Assembly: GCF_000943555.1 (NCBI RefSeq)
Contig: NZ_JTDV01000011.1
Location: forward strand, 1 to 64,000
Reading direction: 5' to 3'
Origin: Neotamlana nanhaiensis
GTDB taxonomy: Bacteria; Bacteroidota; Bacteroidia; Flavobacteriales; Flavobacteriaceae
DNA length: 64,000 bases
Each line of letters opens with the position of its first letter. Position 1 is the stretch's first letter. Positions 42,734 through 51,670 of the stretch are shown in pieces. Under the pieces are notes generated by a model. It saw only the letters and a program-made list of their open reading frames with translations. It was not told where the DNA came from and did not search any database. A program made the position numbers and the translations under genes.

Positions 42734-43189
42734 ATGGATTTTAACAGCCTAAAACCCAAAGTTGAAAGCATAATTTTAAATAAAAAGAAAACCATAGACG
42801 AACGCCTACTTAAAATATGTGAGCTGCTAGAAGCAAGCATTAACTATTACAATTGGGTGGGTTTTTATTTTAAAAATGGCGATAAAGAAGAGTTAAAACT
42901 AGGCCCTTATGTTGGTGCGCCTACAGACCATACTATAATTCCATTTGGTAAAGGTATTTGTGGGCAAGTAGCTGTAAGTAATCAAAATTTTGTGGTGCCA
43001 GATGTTGCGGCTCAAGATAATTACATAGCATGCAGTATTACAGTTAAAGCTGAAATTGTTATTCCTATTTTTGTTAATGGCGAAAATATTGGACAAATAG
43101 ATATCGATTCGAACACTCCAGATCCTTTTACCGAAGCCGATGAACGCTTTTTGGAATTTGTTTGTAAAAAAGTATCTGAGATGCTTTAG
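42734..43189 (+). CDS. GAF-domain protein, free methionine-R-sulfoxide reductase-like
   Basis: 151 residues from ATG 42734. The whole chain is one GAF domain similar to fRMsr: YYNWVGFYF, GKGICGQVAVSNQ, VPDVAAQDNYIACS, AEIVIPIFVNGENIGQIDIDS and FTEADERFLEFV. Of the three Cys that work in Escherichia coli fRMsr, the two in GICG and NYIACS are here, but the first is replaced (GAPTDHTIIP). It may still reduce free methionine sulfoxide by a two-Cys route, or be a ligand-binding GAF protein. It is divergent from xrtF. Confidence 0.8.
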   Translation: MDFNSLKPKVESIILNKKKTIDERLLKICELLEASINYYNWVGFYFKNGDKEELKLGPYVGAPTDHTIIPFGKGICGQVAVSNQNFVVPDVAAQDNYIACSITVKAEIVIPIFVNGENIGQIDIDSNTPDPFTEADERFLEFVCKKVSEML

Positions 43190-43333
43190 TTTAAAATTCT
43201 GAATTTTGTTGTTATGCTAATTTTGAACCCTAAATCTTAAACTTTGAATTTTAGCTGTTAACAACTTCCTTATTTCGTTAAGAAATCACTTCATTTTAAG
43301 CGCTGCATTAGTTTTATATTTAATCATTTTGAG

Positions 43334-43341
43334 TACTTTTG
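43334..43341 (+). promoter_or_regulatory. -7 box for purH
   Basis: TACTTTTG, exact TAnnTTTG match, 56 bases before the purH ATG. No convincing -33. The rest of 43190-43397 is AT-rich with no ORF. Confidence 0.45.
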
Positions 43342-43397
43342 CATTTTATTACTAAAACTAACAAAAAACTCTCAATTTTTTAAACAACACAACACTA

Positions 43398-44930
43398 ATG
43401 AGCAACGCAAAAACTATTAAATCGGCATTAATTTCGGTATTTAGCAAAGACGGATTAGAACCTATTGTTAAAGAACTAGACAAACAAGGTGTAACTATTT
43501 ATTCTACTGGTGGCACAGAAAAATTTATTAACGATTTAGGCATAAACGTTGTTCCTGTTGAAGATGTTACTTCGTACCCTTCAATTCTTGGTGGTCGTGT
43601 AAAAACTTTACATCCAAAAGTTTTTGGTGGTATTTTAAACCGACAAAACCACGAAGGTGATGTTAAAGAATTATCAGAATACGAAATTCCGCAAATCGAT
43701 GTGGTTATTGTTGATTTATATCCATTCGAAAAAACAGTAGCTTCAGGGGCAAGCAATCAAGATATTATTGAAAAAATTGACATCGGTGGTATTTCGTTAA
43801 TTCGTGCCGCTGCAAAAAATTATGCCGATGTAATCTGTGTCTCTTCTGTTGATGATTACGCTGAATTTTTAGAGTTAATTTCAGCCAATAATGGTTCCAT
43901 TACCGAAGCAGACAGAAAGCGTTTTGCAACTAAAGCCTTTAACGTATCGTCGCATTACGATTCGGCAATCTTCAATTACTTCAACCAAGACAACGAAGAA
44001 ACTGTTTTAAAAATTAGTGAAACTAACGGTAAAACATTGCGCTACGGAGAAAACCCACACCAAAAAGGGTTTTTCTTCGGAAATTTTGATGAGTTATTCA
44101 CAAAACTTCACGGTAAAGAATTAAGCTACAACAACTTATTAGATGTTGATGCTGCTGTAAACTTAATGTTAGAGTTTAAAAACGAAGCACCAACTTTTGC
44201 AATTTTAAAGCATAACAACGCTTGTGGTTTAGCGCAACGCGACACCATTAAACAAGCCTATGTTGATGCTTTAGCGGGCGACCCAGTTTCGGCTTTTGGT
44301 GGTGTTTTAATTAGTAATACGGAAATCGATTTGGCTACAGCCGAAGAAATTCACAAACTATTTTGCGAAGTGGTTATCGCGCCGTCTTTTTCCGCGGAAG
44401 CGTTAGAAATTTTAAAAGGTAAAAAGAACAGAATTCTATTAGTAATTCACGATATCGACATGCCAAAAACAAATGTTAGAAGTTGTTTAAATGGTATTTT
44501 AGTACAAGATAGAAATGAAATTACCGATAAAGCTGAAGATTTAAAAACTGTCACCAATTTAGCGCCAACCGAGGCTCAAATTGAAGATTTATTATTCGCT
44601 TCAAAAATTTGTAAGCATACCAAATCAAATACTATTGTTTTAGCAAAAAACAAACAACTTTGCGCAAGCGGAACAGGACAAACCAGTCGTGTGGACGCGC
44701 TAGAGCAAGCCATACACAAAGCAGGCACTTTTAAATTCGATTTAAATGGTGCTGCAATGGCAAGTGATGCTTTTTTCCCATTTCCAGATTGTGTAGAAAT
44801 TGCTAAAAATGCCGGAATAGCATCGGTTATTCAACCAGGTGGTTCTATAAAAGACCAATTGAGTATCGATTTTTGTAACGAAAACGACTTGGCTATGGTT
44901 ATGACTGGAATGCGTCATTTTAAACACTAA
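43398..44930 (+). CDS. purH: bifunctional AICAR formyltransferase / IMP cyclohydrolase
   Basis: 510 residues, normal length. The MGS-like cyclohydrolase domain has STGGTEKFI and SYPSILGGRVKTLHPKVFGGIL; the formyltransferase domain has RYGENPHQKGFF, LKHNNACGLA, GDPVSAFGGVLISN and SDAFFPFPDCVE. It carries out the last two steps of IMP synthesis in the cytoplasm. The mreB gene follows after 159 bases in the same direction, possibly with its own promoter. Confidence 0.98.
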   Translation: MSNAKTIKSALISVFSKDGLEPIVKELDKQGVTIYSTGGTEKFINDLGINVVPVEDVTSYPSILGGRVKTLHPKVFGGILNRQNHEGDVKELSEYEIPQIDVVIVDLYPFEKTVASGASNQDIIEKIDIGGISLIRAAAKNYADVICVSSVDDYAEFLELISANNGSITEADRKRFATKAFNVSSHYDSAIFNYFNQDNEETVLKISETNGKTLRYGENPHQKGFFFGNFDELFTKLHGKELSYNNLLDVDAAVNLMLEFKNEAPTFAILKHNNACGLAQRDTIKQAYVDALAGDPVSAFGGVLISNTEIDLATAEEIHKLFCEVVIAPSFSAEALEILKGKKNRILLVIHDIDMPKTNVRSCLNGILVQDRNEITDKAEDLKTVTNLAPTEAQIEDLLFASKICKHTKSNTIVLAKNKQLCASGTGQTSRVDALEQAIHKAGTFKFDLNGAAMASDAFFPFPDCVEIAKNAGIASVIQPGGSIKDQLSIDFCNENDLAMVMTGMRHFKH

Positions 44931-45089
44931 AAATTTTCATTTTAGGCATCTAAAAACCGACAAAAAGCGTATAAGTGTTCAATAAAATATTTTAATAAAT
45001 TTTGAATAGGTTAATACCAAATTAATTTATTAACTTTTATTACTTTTACGAAATTCGTTTTTTAAACCCTTAAAAATTACTAAATACGC

Positions 45090-46118
45090 ATGGGATTTTT
45101 TGACTTCCTAACTGAAGAAATAGCAATAGACTTAGGTACGGCAAATACACTAATTATCCATAACGATAAGGTTGTTGTAGATTCGCCATCTATAGTGGCT
45201 CGCGATCGTGTAAATAACAAAATAATTGCGGTAGGTCACGAAGCTAGTTTAATGCAAGGAAAAACCCATGAAAACATAAAAACCATTCGTCCTTTAAAGG
45301 ATGGCGTAATTGCCGATTTTGATGCTTCGGAGCAAATGATTAGTATGTTTATTAAAAACATACCAGCTTTAAAAAAGAAGTTTTTTACACCGGCTTTACG
45401 TATGGTAATTTGTATTCCTTCAGGAATTACAGAGGTTGAAATGCGTGCGGTAAAAGAAAGTGCCGAACGTGTTAACGGTAAAGAAGTTTACCTAATACAC
45501 GAACCTATGGCGGCGGCCATTGGTATTGGTGTCGATATTATGCAACCAAAAGGTAATATGGTTGTTGATATAGGTGGTGGTACTACCGAAATCGCGGTTA
45601 TTGCACTTGGTGGTATTGTTTGCGATAAATCGGTTAAAATTGCAGGCGATGTGTTTACAAACGACATTGTATACTACATGCGTACGCAACATAACTTATA
45701 TGTAGGTGAACGTACTGCCGAAAAAATAAAAATTCAAATTGGTGCAGCTACCGAAGATTTAGAAGTTCCGCCAGAAGATATGAGCGTGCAAGGGCGCGAT
45801 TTATTAACAGGAAAACCTAAACAAGTTTCTATTTCGTATCGTGAAATTGCTAAAGCACTCGATAAGTCAATTCTTCGTATAGAAGATGCTGTAATGGAAA
45901 CACTTGGGCAAACACCTCCAGAATTAGCCGCCGATATTTACAACACTGGTATTTATTTAGCGGGTGGTGGTTCTATGCTTCGCGGTTTAGATAAACGTTT
46001 GTCGCAAAAAACAGACTTACCAGTTTATATTGCCGAAGACCCATTAAGAGCCGTTGTACGTGGTACTGGTATCACGCTTAAAAACTTAGCTAAATATAAA
46101 AGTGTATTGATTAAGTAA
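45090..46118 (+). CDS. mreB: rod-shape actin homologue MreB
   Basis: 342 residues. EEIAIDLGTANTLI (phosphate 1), DIGGGTTEIAVIALGG (phosphate 2), the VYLIHEPMAAAIGIG connecting motif and LAGGGSMLRGLDKRL (adenosine) are all present. It polymerises on the inner membrane and guides the elongasome. A TACTTTTA box at 45041-45048, one base off consensus, could be its promoter. First gene of mreB-mreC-mreD-mrdA-rodA. Confidence 0.98.
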   Translation: MGFFDFLTEEIAIDLGTANTLIIHNDKVVVDSPSIVARDRVNNKIIAVGHEASLMQGKTHENIKTIRPLKDGVIADFDASEQMISMFIKNIPALKKKFFTPALRMVICIPSGITEVEMRAVKESAERVNGKEVYLIHEPMAAAIGIGVDIMQPKGNMVVDIGGGTTEIAVIALGGIVCDKSVKIAGDVFTNDIVYYMRTQHNLYVGERTAEKIKIQIGAATEDLEVPPEDMSVQGRDLLTGKPKQVSISYREIAKALDKSILRIEDAVMETLGQTPPELAADIYNTGIYLAGGGSMLRGLDKRLSQKTDLPVYIAEDPLRAVVRGTGITLKNLAKYKSVLIK

Positions 46119-46142
46119 AACTGAAAAATACGCAGGTAGTTC

Positions 46143-46955
46143 ATGCAACAAATAATTAATTTCATAATTAGGAACAAAAACTTTTTGCTGTTCTTTTTGT
46201 TGTTTTGTATCTCGCTAGTTTTTACTATTCAATCGCACTCTTACCATAAAAGTAAGTTTATAAATTCGGCTAATTTTTTAACTGGTGGCGTTTACAATTC
46301 TGCTAACAACATTAGCCGCTATTTTAATTTAAAATCGCAAAACCAATTACTTGCCGAAGAAAATCGTCGTTTGCGTTCGCTTCTTAGTAATGCAAGAATT
46401 TCTACCGATTCTGTTTATATCGATTCTACATCGTTTAACAAATCGTATACCTTTTACAATGCTAATATTATCAAAAACAGTTACTCGCTATCAGATAATA
46501 TCCTAACCATTAACAAAGGTAAAAACGATAGCATAAAACAAGATTTTGGGGTTATTTCATCAAAAGGAATAATTGGTATTATCGACAAAACAAGCAACAA
46601 CTTCGCCACGGTTTTATCGGTTTTAAATACTACAAGCAGAATTAGTGCGCAGTTAAAAAAATCGAATCATTTTGGAACGCTTTCCTGGAATGCTAAGTCT
46701 CCTGATTTCGTTCAACTTACCGATATTCCAAAAGTAGCCAAAGTTAAAGTTGGAGACACCATAATTACCTCTGGACGATCTTCAATTTTTCCTAAAAATA
46801 TAGGTGTTGGTATTATAAAAAGTTTTCAGCTTGACGCCGCCGAAAATTATTATGAAATTGATGTAAAACTATTTAACGACATGACCAATTTAGAGCATGT
46901 TTACATCATAGAAAACGTAAATAAACAAGAAATTACTAACCTAGAAGATGAATAA
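46143..46955 (+). CDS. mreC: rod-shape protein MreC
   Basis: 270 residues: one N-terminal membrane helix (about 12-30), a coiled-coil region (NQLLAEENRRLRSLLS, about 70-90), then the periplasmic beta domain (GVISSKGIIGIIDKTSNNFATVLSVLN in parts, GDTIITSGRSSIFPKNIGVGII). It links MreB to PBP2 and RodA. Its stop overlaps the start of mreD by eight bases. Confidence 0.96.
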   Translation: MQQIINFIIRNKNFLLFFLLFCISLVFTIQSHSYHKSKFINSANFLTGGVYNSANNISRYFNLKSQNQLLAEENRRLRSLLSNARISTDSVYIDSTSFNKSYTFYNANIIKNSYSLSDNILTINKGKNDSIKQDFGVISSKGIIGIIDKTSNNFATVLSVLNTTSRISAQLKKSNHFGTLSWNAKSPDFVQLTDIPKVAKVKVGDTIITSGRSSIFPKNIGVGIIKSFQLDAAENYYEIDVKLFNDMTNLEHVYIIENVNKQEITNLEDE

Positions 46956-47454
46956 CTTATTCTCAATATATACCGTTCATTTTTTCGCTTTGGTTCTTGT
47001 ACAAGTTCTAATATTTAATCATGTTAATTTTTTAGGATATATTAACCCATATCCATATATCCTATTTATTGCCTTATTTCCTGTAAAAAATAATCGCTTA
47101 GTATTAATTTTTATAAGTTTTCTGCTCGGTTTAAGTATCGATTTATTTTTAGACACAGGAGGCATTCATGCTGGTGCATCGGTTTGTATTGCATATGCAC
47201 GCCCTGTAATTTTAAAATTCGCTTTCGGAACCATTTATGAACACCAAACGGTTAAATTTAACGCTGTCGATTTTGGCTCAAAACTCATGTATTTCACCAT
47301 TTTAACGGCGATACATCATCTTATTCTGTTTAGTTTAGAAGTTTTTAACATGAGTAAAATAATTTTAATCCTTCAAAAAACGTTATTCTCTAGTATATTT
47401 ACTATATTAATTAGCTTATCAATAACTATAGTTTTTAGCAGAAAAACGCGATGA
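46948..47454 (+). CDS. mreD: rod-shape membrane protein MreD
   Basis: 168 residues, five or six hydrophobic helices, weakly conserved as usual for MreD. GLSIDLFLDTGGIHAGAS is the most conserved stretch. Identified mainly by position between mreC and mrdA; overlaps both (eight and four bases), consistent with tight translational coupling. Confidence 0.92.
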   Translation: MNNLFSIYTVHFFALVLVQVLIFNHVNFLGYINPYPYILFIALFPVKNNRLVLIFISFLLGLSIDLFLDTGGIHAGASVCIAYARPVILKFAFGTIYEHQTVKFNAVDFGSKLMYFTILTAIHHLILFSLEVFNMSKIILILQKTLFSSIFTILISLSITIVFSRKTR

Positions 47455-49388
47455 GACAACTATTACTTTTTATTTCTGTAATTAGCGTTGGCATCTTATT
47501 CATTTCTAGGCTTTTTTATCTTCAAATTTATAAAACCGATGCGAATAATTTATTTGAAGACAATGCCATTAGAAAAGTTTACGATTACCCAAAACGAGGC
47601 TTTGTTTACGACCGCAATGGCAAACTACTTGTTGCCAACCAACCCACTTATGATGTTATGGTTATTCCGCGTGAAGTAAAACCATTAGATACTTTAGAAT
47701 TTTGTAAGCTTTTAAAAATTACTAAAGAAGACTTCGTAAAAAAATACGATAAAGCTTATCATTATTCTCCTCGATTACCATCGCCTTTTGTACCTCAGCT
47801 ATCTAAAGAAGATTATGCGGTTTTACAGGAAAAAATGCGAAAATTTGAAGGTTTTTATATTCAAAAACGCTCCCTACGTGATTACCAAACCACAATTGGC
47901 GCTAACGTTTTAGGCGATATTGGCGAAGTAAACTACGCCACCATAAATAAAAACCCATATTACAGAATGGGCGATTTAATAGGTAAACAAGGTGTTGAAG
48001 CTTCTTATGAAGATATTTTAAGAGGCGTTAAGGGTATTAAATTTATACAAAAAGACAGATTTAACCGCAATATTGGCCCTTATAAAGATGGAAAATTTGA
48101 TACCATCCCCGAACAAGGCAAAGACATTACCATAACCATTGATGCCCATTTACAAGCCTATGGTGAATTATTAATGAAAAACAAACGCGGTGGCGTTATT
48201 GCTTTAGAACCTAAAACAGGAGAAATTCTGGCCATGGTAGCAGCGCCAACCTACGATCCTAATATTTTAGTTGGCCGAAACCGTTCTAAAAACTTTACAA
48301 AACTATACAACGATACTATTGCAAAACCACTTTTTAACCGAAGCTTACAAGGTGTATATGAACCAGGTTCTCCGTTTAAATTAATGAACGCTTTAATCGC
48401 TCTTCAAGAAGGCGTCATGGACGAAAACGAACACGTTACCTGTTATCGTGGTTACAAGTACGGCAACCGTTTTATGAAATGCCATTGTAATTATGGCACG
48501 CGAAATGATATGGTTTCAGGCATACAACGTTCATGCAACGCTTATTTTGCTACAGCTTACCGTAAAATTTTAGATAAAAACGGTAGTGCTTCCGACGGTA
48601 TTGATGTTTGGAGCAAACATGCAAAAAGTTTTGGATTAGGTAATTTTTTAAATAACGATTTATTTGTTGGGCAAAAAGGACGTATTCCAGACCGCGATTA
48701 CTACAAACACATTTATCCAAAAACCTTCTACTCCACTTACACTATTTCAAATGCCATAGGCCAAGGCGAAGTTGCTACTACTCCTATTCAGCTAGCAAAT
48801 ATGGCTGCAGCAATTGCAAATCGAGGTTACTTTTATACGCCACATATTATAAAACATATTGAAGGAGAAACGCTTCCTGAAAATTTCGCAAAACCAAAGT
48901 TTACAACCATAAATCGAGAACATTTTGAACCCGTAATTGATGGTATGCTTGCGGTATACGAGAAAGGAACAGCATCATCATTACGTGTAAAAGATATTGA
49001 TATTTGTGGAAAAACAGGTACAGTTGAAAATTTTATAAAAATAGACAGTGTAAAAACACAGCTTACTGATCACTCCATTTTTGTGGCTTTTGCACCAAAA
49101 GAAAACCCTAAAATTGCCATTGCTGTTTTTGTTGAAAATGGTTATTGGGGAAGCCGCTTTGCAGGTAAAGTAGCCAGTTTAATGATTGAAAAACATATTA
49201 AAGGTGAAATCACTAGAACCGATTTAGAAGATTGGCTACTACGCCACACCCTTGAGGATGAATACGCAAAACCATATTCGGGCGAGCCTTTTAAAATTAA
49301 TGGTTACACGACCTTGCAAACCGTCGATGAAAAAACCTATTCGCTACTAAAACAAAAACTAAATCAATTAAATAACACAGAAGATTAA
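47451..49388 (+). CDS. mrdA: penicillin-binding protein 2 (transpeptidase)
   Basis: 645 residues: a membrane anchor, a PBP dimerisation/pedestal domain (RGFVYDRNGKLLVANQPTYD in parts) and the transpeptidase domain. The active-site motifs are YEPGSPFK (Ser307, Lys310), SCN in QRSCNAYF, and KTG in CGKTGTVEN. It crosslinks peptidoglycan during side-wall growth, paired with RodA, whose start codon overlaps its stop. Confidence 0.97.
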   Translation: MRQLLLFISVISVGILFISRLFYLQIYKTDANNLFEDNAIRKVYDYPKRGFVYDRNGKLLVANQPTYDVMVIPREVKPLDTLEFCKLLKITKEDFVKKYDKAYHYSPRLPSPFVPQLSKEDYAVLQEKMRKFEGFYIQKRSLRDYQTTIGANVLGDIGEVNYATINKNPYYRMGDLIGKQGVEASYEDILRGVKGIKFIQKDRFNRNIGPYKDGKFDTIPEQGKDITITIDAHLQAYGELLMKNKRGGVIALEPKTGEILAMVAAPTYDPNILVGRNRSKNFTKLYNDTIAKPLFNRSLQGVYEPGSPFKLMNALIALQEGVMDENEHVTCYRGYKYGNRFMKCHCNYGTRNDMVSGIQRSCNAYFATAYRKILDKNGSASDGIDVWSKHAKSFGLGNFLNNDLFVGQKGRIPDRDYYKHIYPKTFYSTYTISNAIGQGEVATTPIQLANMAAAIANRGYFYTPHIIKHIEGETLPENFAKPKFTTINREHFEPVIDGMLAVYEKGTASSLRVKDIDICGKTGTVENFIKIDSVKTQLTDHSIFVAFAPKENPKIAIAVFVENGYWGSRFAGKVASLMIEKHIKGEITRTDLEDWLLRHTLEDEYAKPYSGEPFKINGYTTLQTVDEKTYSLLKQKLNQLNNTED

Positions 49389-50665
49389 TGGTTAGAGATA
49401 CTAACAGGCATTTTAAATTCGATTGGATTACTATTTTTCTTTTCTTTCTTTTAGTTGGTTTTGGTTGGCTAAATATTTTATCGGCTTCTCATGTTGGTAC
49501 AGATATAAATTATTTCGATTTAAGTCAACCCTACGGTAAACAACTTGTTTTTATTTTTCTAAACCTCATACTCATTGTTCTAGTTTTAGCAATCGATGCT
49601 AAATTTTATGAGCGTTTTGCTAGTATTATTTACATCATTTCTATGCTAAGTTTAGTTGGCCTTTTTATTTTTGGTAAAAACGTAAATGGTGCTACATCGT
49701 GGTATGGCATTGGTAGTTTTACTATTCAACCTAGCGAATTTGCCAAAAGTGCAGCGGCTTTAGCTGTGGCTAAACATTTAAGTGATTTAAACACCAATAT
49801 AAAAACCTTTAAAGACCAACTACGCACCTTCGCTATTATTGGTATTCCAGCAGTTTTGGTATTACTTCAAAACGATACGGGAAGTACCATTGTTTATGGT
49901 GCGTTTATTTATGTTTTATTTCGCGAAGGCTTACCAAAAGCGTATTTAATTACCGCATTTTCTGCAATAATTTTAGCTATTTTATCATTAAAATTCGGAT
50001 TTATTGCAGCCTCAATGGTAGCTTTAGTTGTTGTAGTTGCAATGCATTATTTCAGAAAAAAACCCTTCAGAATTTATCAATCTGTTTTTATAGTTATTGC
50101 AGCTATTGCCATTTCGTTTGTTGTAAAATTCTTCTACCAAAGTATTTTACAACCACACCAACAAGATCGCATTAGTTTATGGCTTCGATTGGAAAAAGAT
50201 CCTGCCAAACTTGAAGCCATGAAAAAAACTTTCGCTTACAACCTCAACGAATCGGAAAAAGCTATTAGCTCTGGAGGTTTTACAGGAAAAGGCTTTTTAG
50301 AAGGCACACGAACCACAGGAAAGTTTGTACCCGAACAGCACACCGATTATATTTTTAGTACCGTTGGCGAAGAATGGGGTTTTATAGGTTGCGCCTTTGT
50401 GGTAATTACCTTTGTATTACTATTACTTAGAATTTTACACCTCGCCGAACTTCAAAAATCGCAATTTAGTCGCGTATATGGTTATAGTGTTGCTGCCATT
50501 ATTTTTATTCACTTTTTTGTAAATATTGGCATGGTTATGGGACTTATTCCAACCATTGGTATTCCGTTGCCTATGTTTAGCTATGGTGGTTCTGGGCTTT
50601 GGGCTTTTACCATTTTGTTGTTTATTTTTATTAAATTAGATTCTAATAGAATAAACGAATGGTAA
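49388..50665 (+). CDS. rodA: SEDS peptidoglycan polymerase RodA
   Basis: 425 residues, about ten helices. NGATSWYGIGSFTIQPSEFAK, LQNDTGSTIVYG, HTDYIFSTVGEEWGF and GIPLPMFSYGGSGL are the SEDS motifs. It polymerises lipid II glycan strands with PBP2. The large loop KDPAKLEAMKKTFAYNLNESEKAISSGG (about 260-290) is the long extracytoplasmic loop. Last gene of the mre operon; a 97-bp gap with no terminator follows. Confidence 0.97.
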   Translation: MVRDTNRHFKFDWITIFLFFLLVGFGWLNILSASHVGTDINYFDLSQPYGKQLVFIFLNLILIVLVLAIDAKFYERFASIIYIISMLSLVGLFIFGKNVNGATSWYGIGSFTIQPSEFAKSAAALAVAKHLSDLNTNIKTFKDQLRTFAIIGIPAVLVLLQNDTGSTIVYGAFIYVLFREGLPKAYLITAFSAIILAILSLKFGFIAASMVALVVVVAMHYFRKKPFRIYQSVFIVIAAIAISFVVKFFYQSILQPHQQDRISLWLRLEKDPAKLEAMKKTFAYNLNESEKAISSGGFTGKGFLEGTRTTGKFVPEQHTDYIFSTVGEEWGFIGCAFVVITFVLLLLRILHLAELQKSQFSRVYGYSVAAIIFIHFFVNIGMVMGLIPTIGIPLPMFSYGGSGLWAFTILLFIFIKLDSNRINEW

Positions 50666-50762
50666 AAATACTATTTACTCGATAATCAAGATTAATTTTA
50701 AAAAATTCCTTTTAATACCTCTTGAATTCAATTTGAGGATTAATTGCTTAATGTCCCTATTT

Positions 50763-51392
50763 ATGAAAACTACTTATGCGTCTATATTTTTAATATTTCT
50801 TTTGGCATCCTGCTCTATTGCTAAAAGCTCTGTTAAAAATGCCTTTACTAACAAAGAGTTAAAACTGATTAATGCTGGCGACAGCAGGACGCCAATGCGC
50901 GTATATAAAATAACCGAAAAATCTGATTCGCTACCTCTTCGTAAAAAAAGTAAATACATTAATCCCGAACCTAAAAATGCAGCCTTACAACTTTTTGTAA
51001 AACGTCTTTATGCTACTGTTACAGATAGTGCTTCATTGGGTGTTGGTATTGCCGCACCGCAAGTAGGTGTGTTAAAAAATATTATTTGGGTACAACGATT
51101 AGATAAAGAAAATTTACCTTTTGAAGTATATTTAAACCCTAAAATTGTTGGTTATTCTAAGGAAAAACAAACCGTTACCGAAGGTTGTTTATCTATACCC
51201 GATCGCCGTGAAACTTTAAACAGCAGATCACAAATTATAGATATTGAATACGACACCATGGAAGGTGAACATAAAGCTGAAACTATAAAAGATTTTACCG
51301 CCGTAATTTTTCAGCATGAAATCGATCATTTAAACGGTATTCTATATTTGGATCATTTAGAAAAAGATTTTAAAAACGATAAAAATCCATAA
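50763..51392 (+). CDS. peptide-deformylase-like lipoprotein
   Basis: 209 residues from ATG 50763, chosen because it starts a lipoprotein signal (MKTTYASIFLIFLLASC, lipobox ASC). All three deformylase motifs are intact: GVGIAAPQVGV, EGCLSIPD and QHEIDHLNG, so the metal ligands (one Cys, two His) and catalytic Glu are present. Deformylases normally act in the cytoplasm on nascent chains; this one is predicted to be exported and lipid-anchored. It may be a paralogue with another substrate such as formyl-peptides outside the membrane. It follows the mre operon in the same direction. Confidence 0.85.
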   Translation: MKTTYASIFLIFLLASCSIAKSSVKNAFTNKELKLINAGDSRTPMRVYKITEKSDSLPLRKKSKYINPEPKNAALQLFVKRLYATVTDSASLGVGIAAPQVGVLKNIIWVQRLDKENLPFEVYLNPKIVGYSKEKQTVTEGCLSIPDRRETLNSRSQIIDIEYDTMEGEHKAETIKDFTAVIFQHEIDHLNGILYLDHLEKDFKNDKNP

Positions 51393-51433
51393 AAAAAACT
51401 CTAAAAATAGGATTACCCATTGCAACATGCATT

Positions 51434-51670
51434 TTGTTGATACCATTAATTACAATGTTATTTTCAAGAGAAGTAAACTGGAGTTTTTTTGATTTTTTAG
51501 TAGCTGCCGTTTTACTTTACGGAACCGTTTTTACCATTAGTTTTATACTAAACACCTTTAAAAGTAAAACACAACGCCTTCTTTTAAGTGTCATTATTAT
51601 AAGCGCTATAATCTTGATTTGGATAGAACTTGCTGTTGGAATTTTTGGGTCGCCACTCGCAGGAAGTTAA
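51434..51670 (+). CDS. small membrane protein, start uncertain
   Basis: At least 78 residues with two helices (about 17-40 and 48-70). The first standard start codon is TTG 51434, but the frame is open back to 51389, where AUA overlaps the deformylase stop (ccATAA). From that AUA it would read I-KKTLKIGLPIATCIL, a typical N-terminus lying in exactly the coupled position. The true start may therefore be a non-canonical or mutated codon at 51389. The end overlaps the convergent rluD stop. Function unknown. Confidence 0.5.
   Translation: MLIPLITMLFSREVNWSFFDFLVAAVLLYGTVFTISFILNTFKSKTQRLLLSVIIISAIILIWIELAVGIFGSPLAGS

Noticed and set aside
42899-43096. Minus-strand ORF inside the GAF gene and similar internal antisense ORFs elsewhere
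   Set aside because: No recognisable domain; each lies entirely within a well-supported gene on the other strand.
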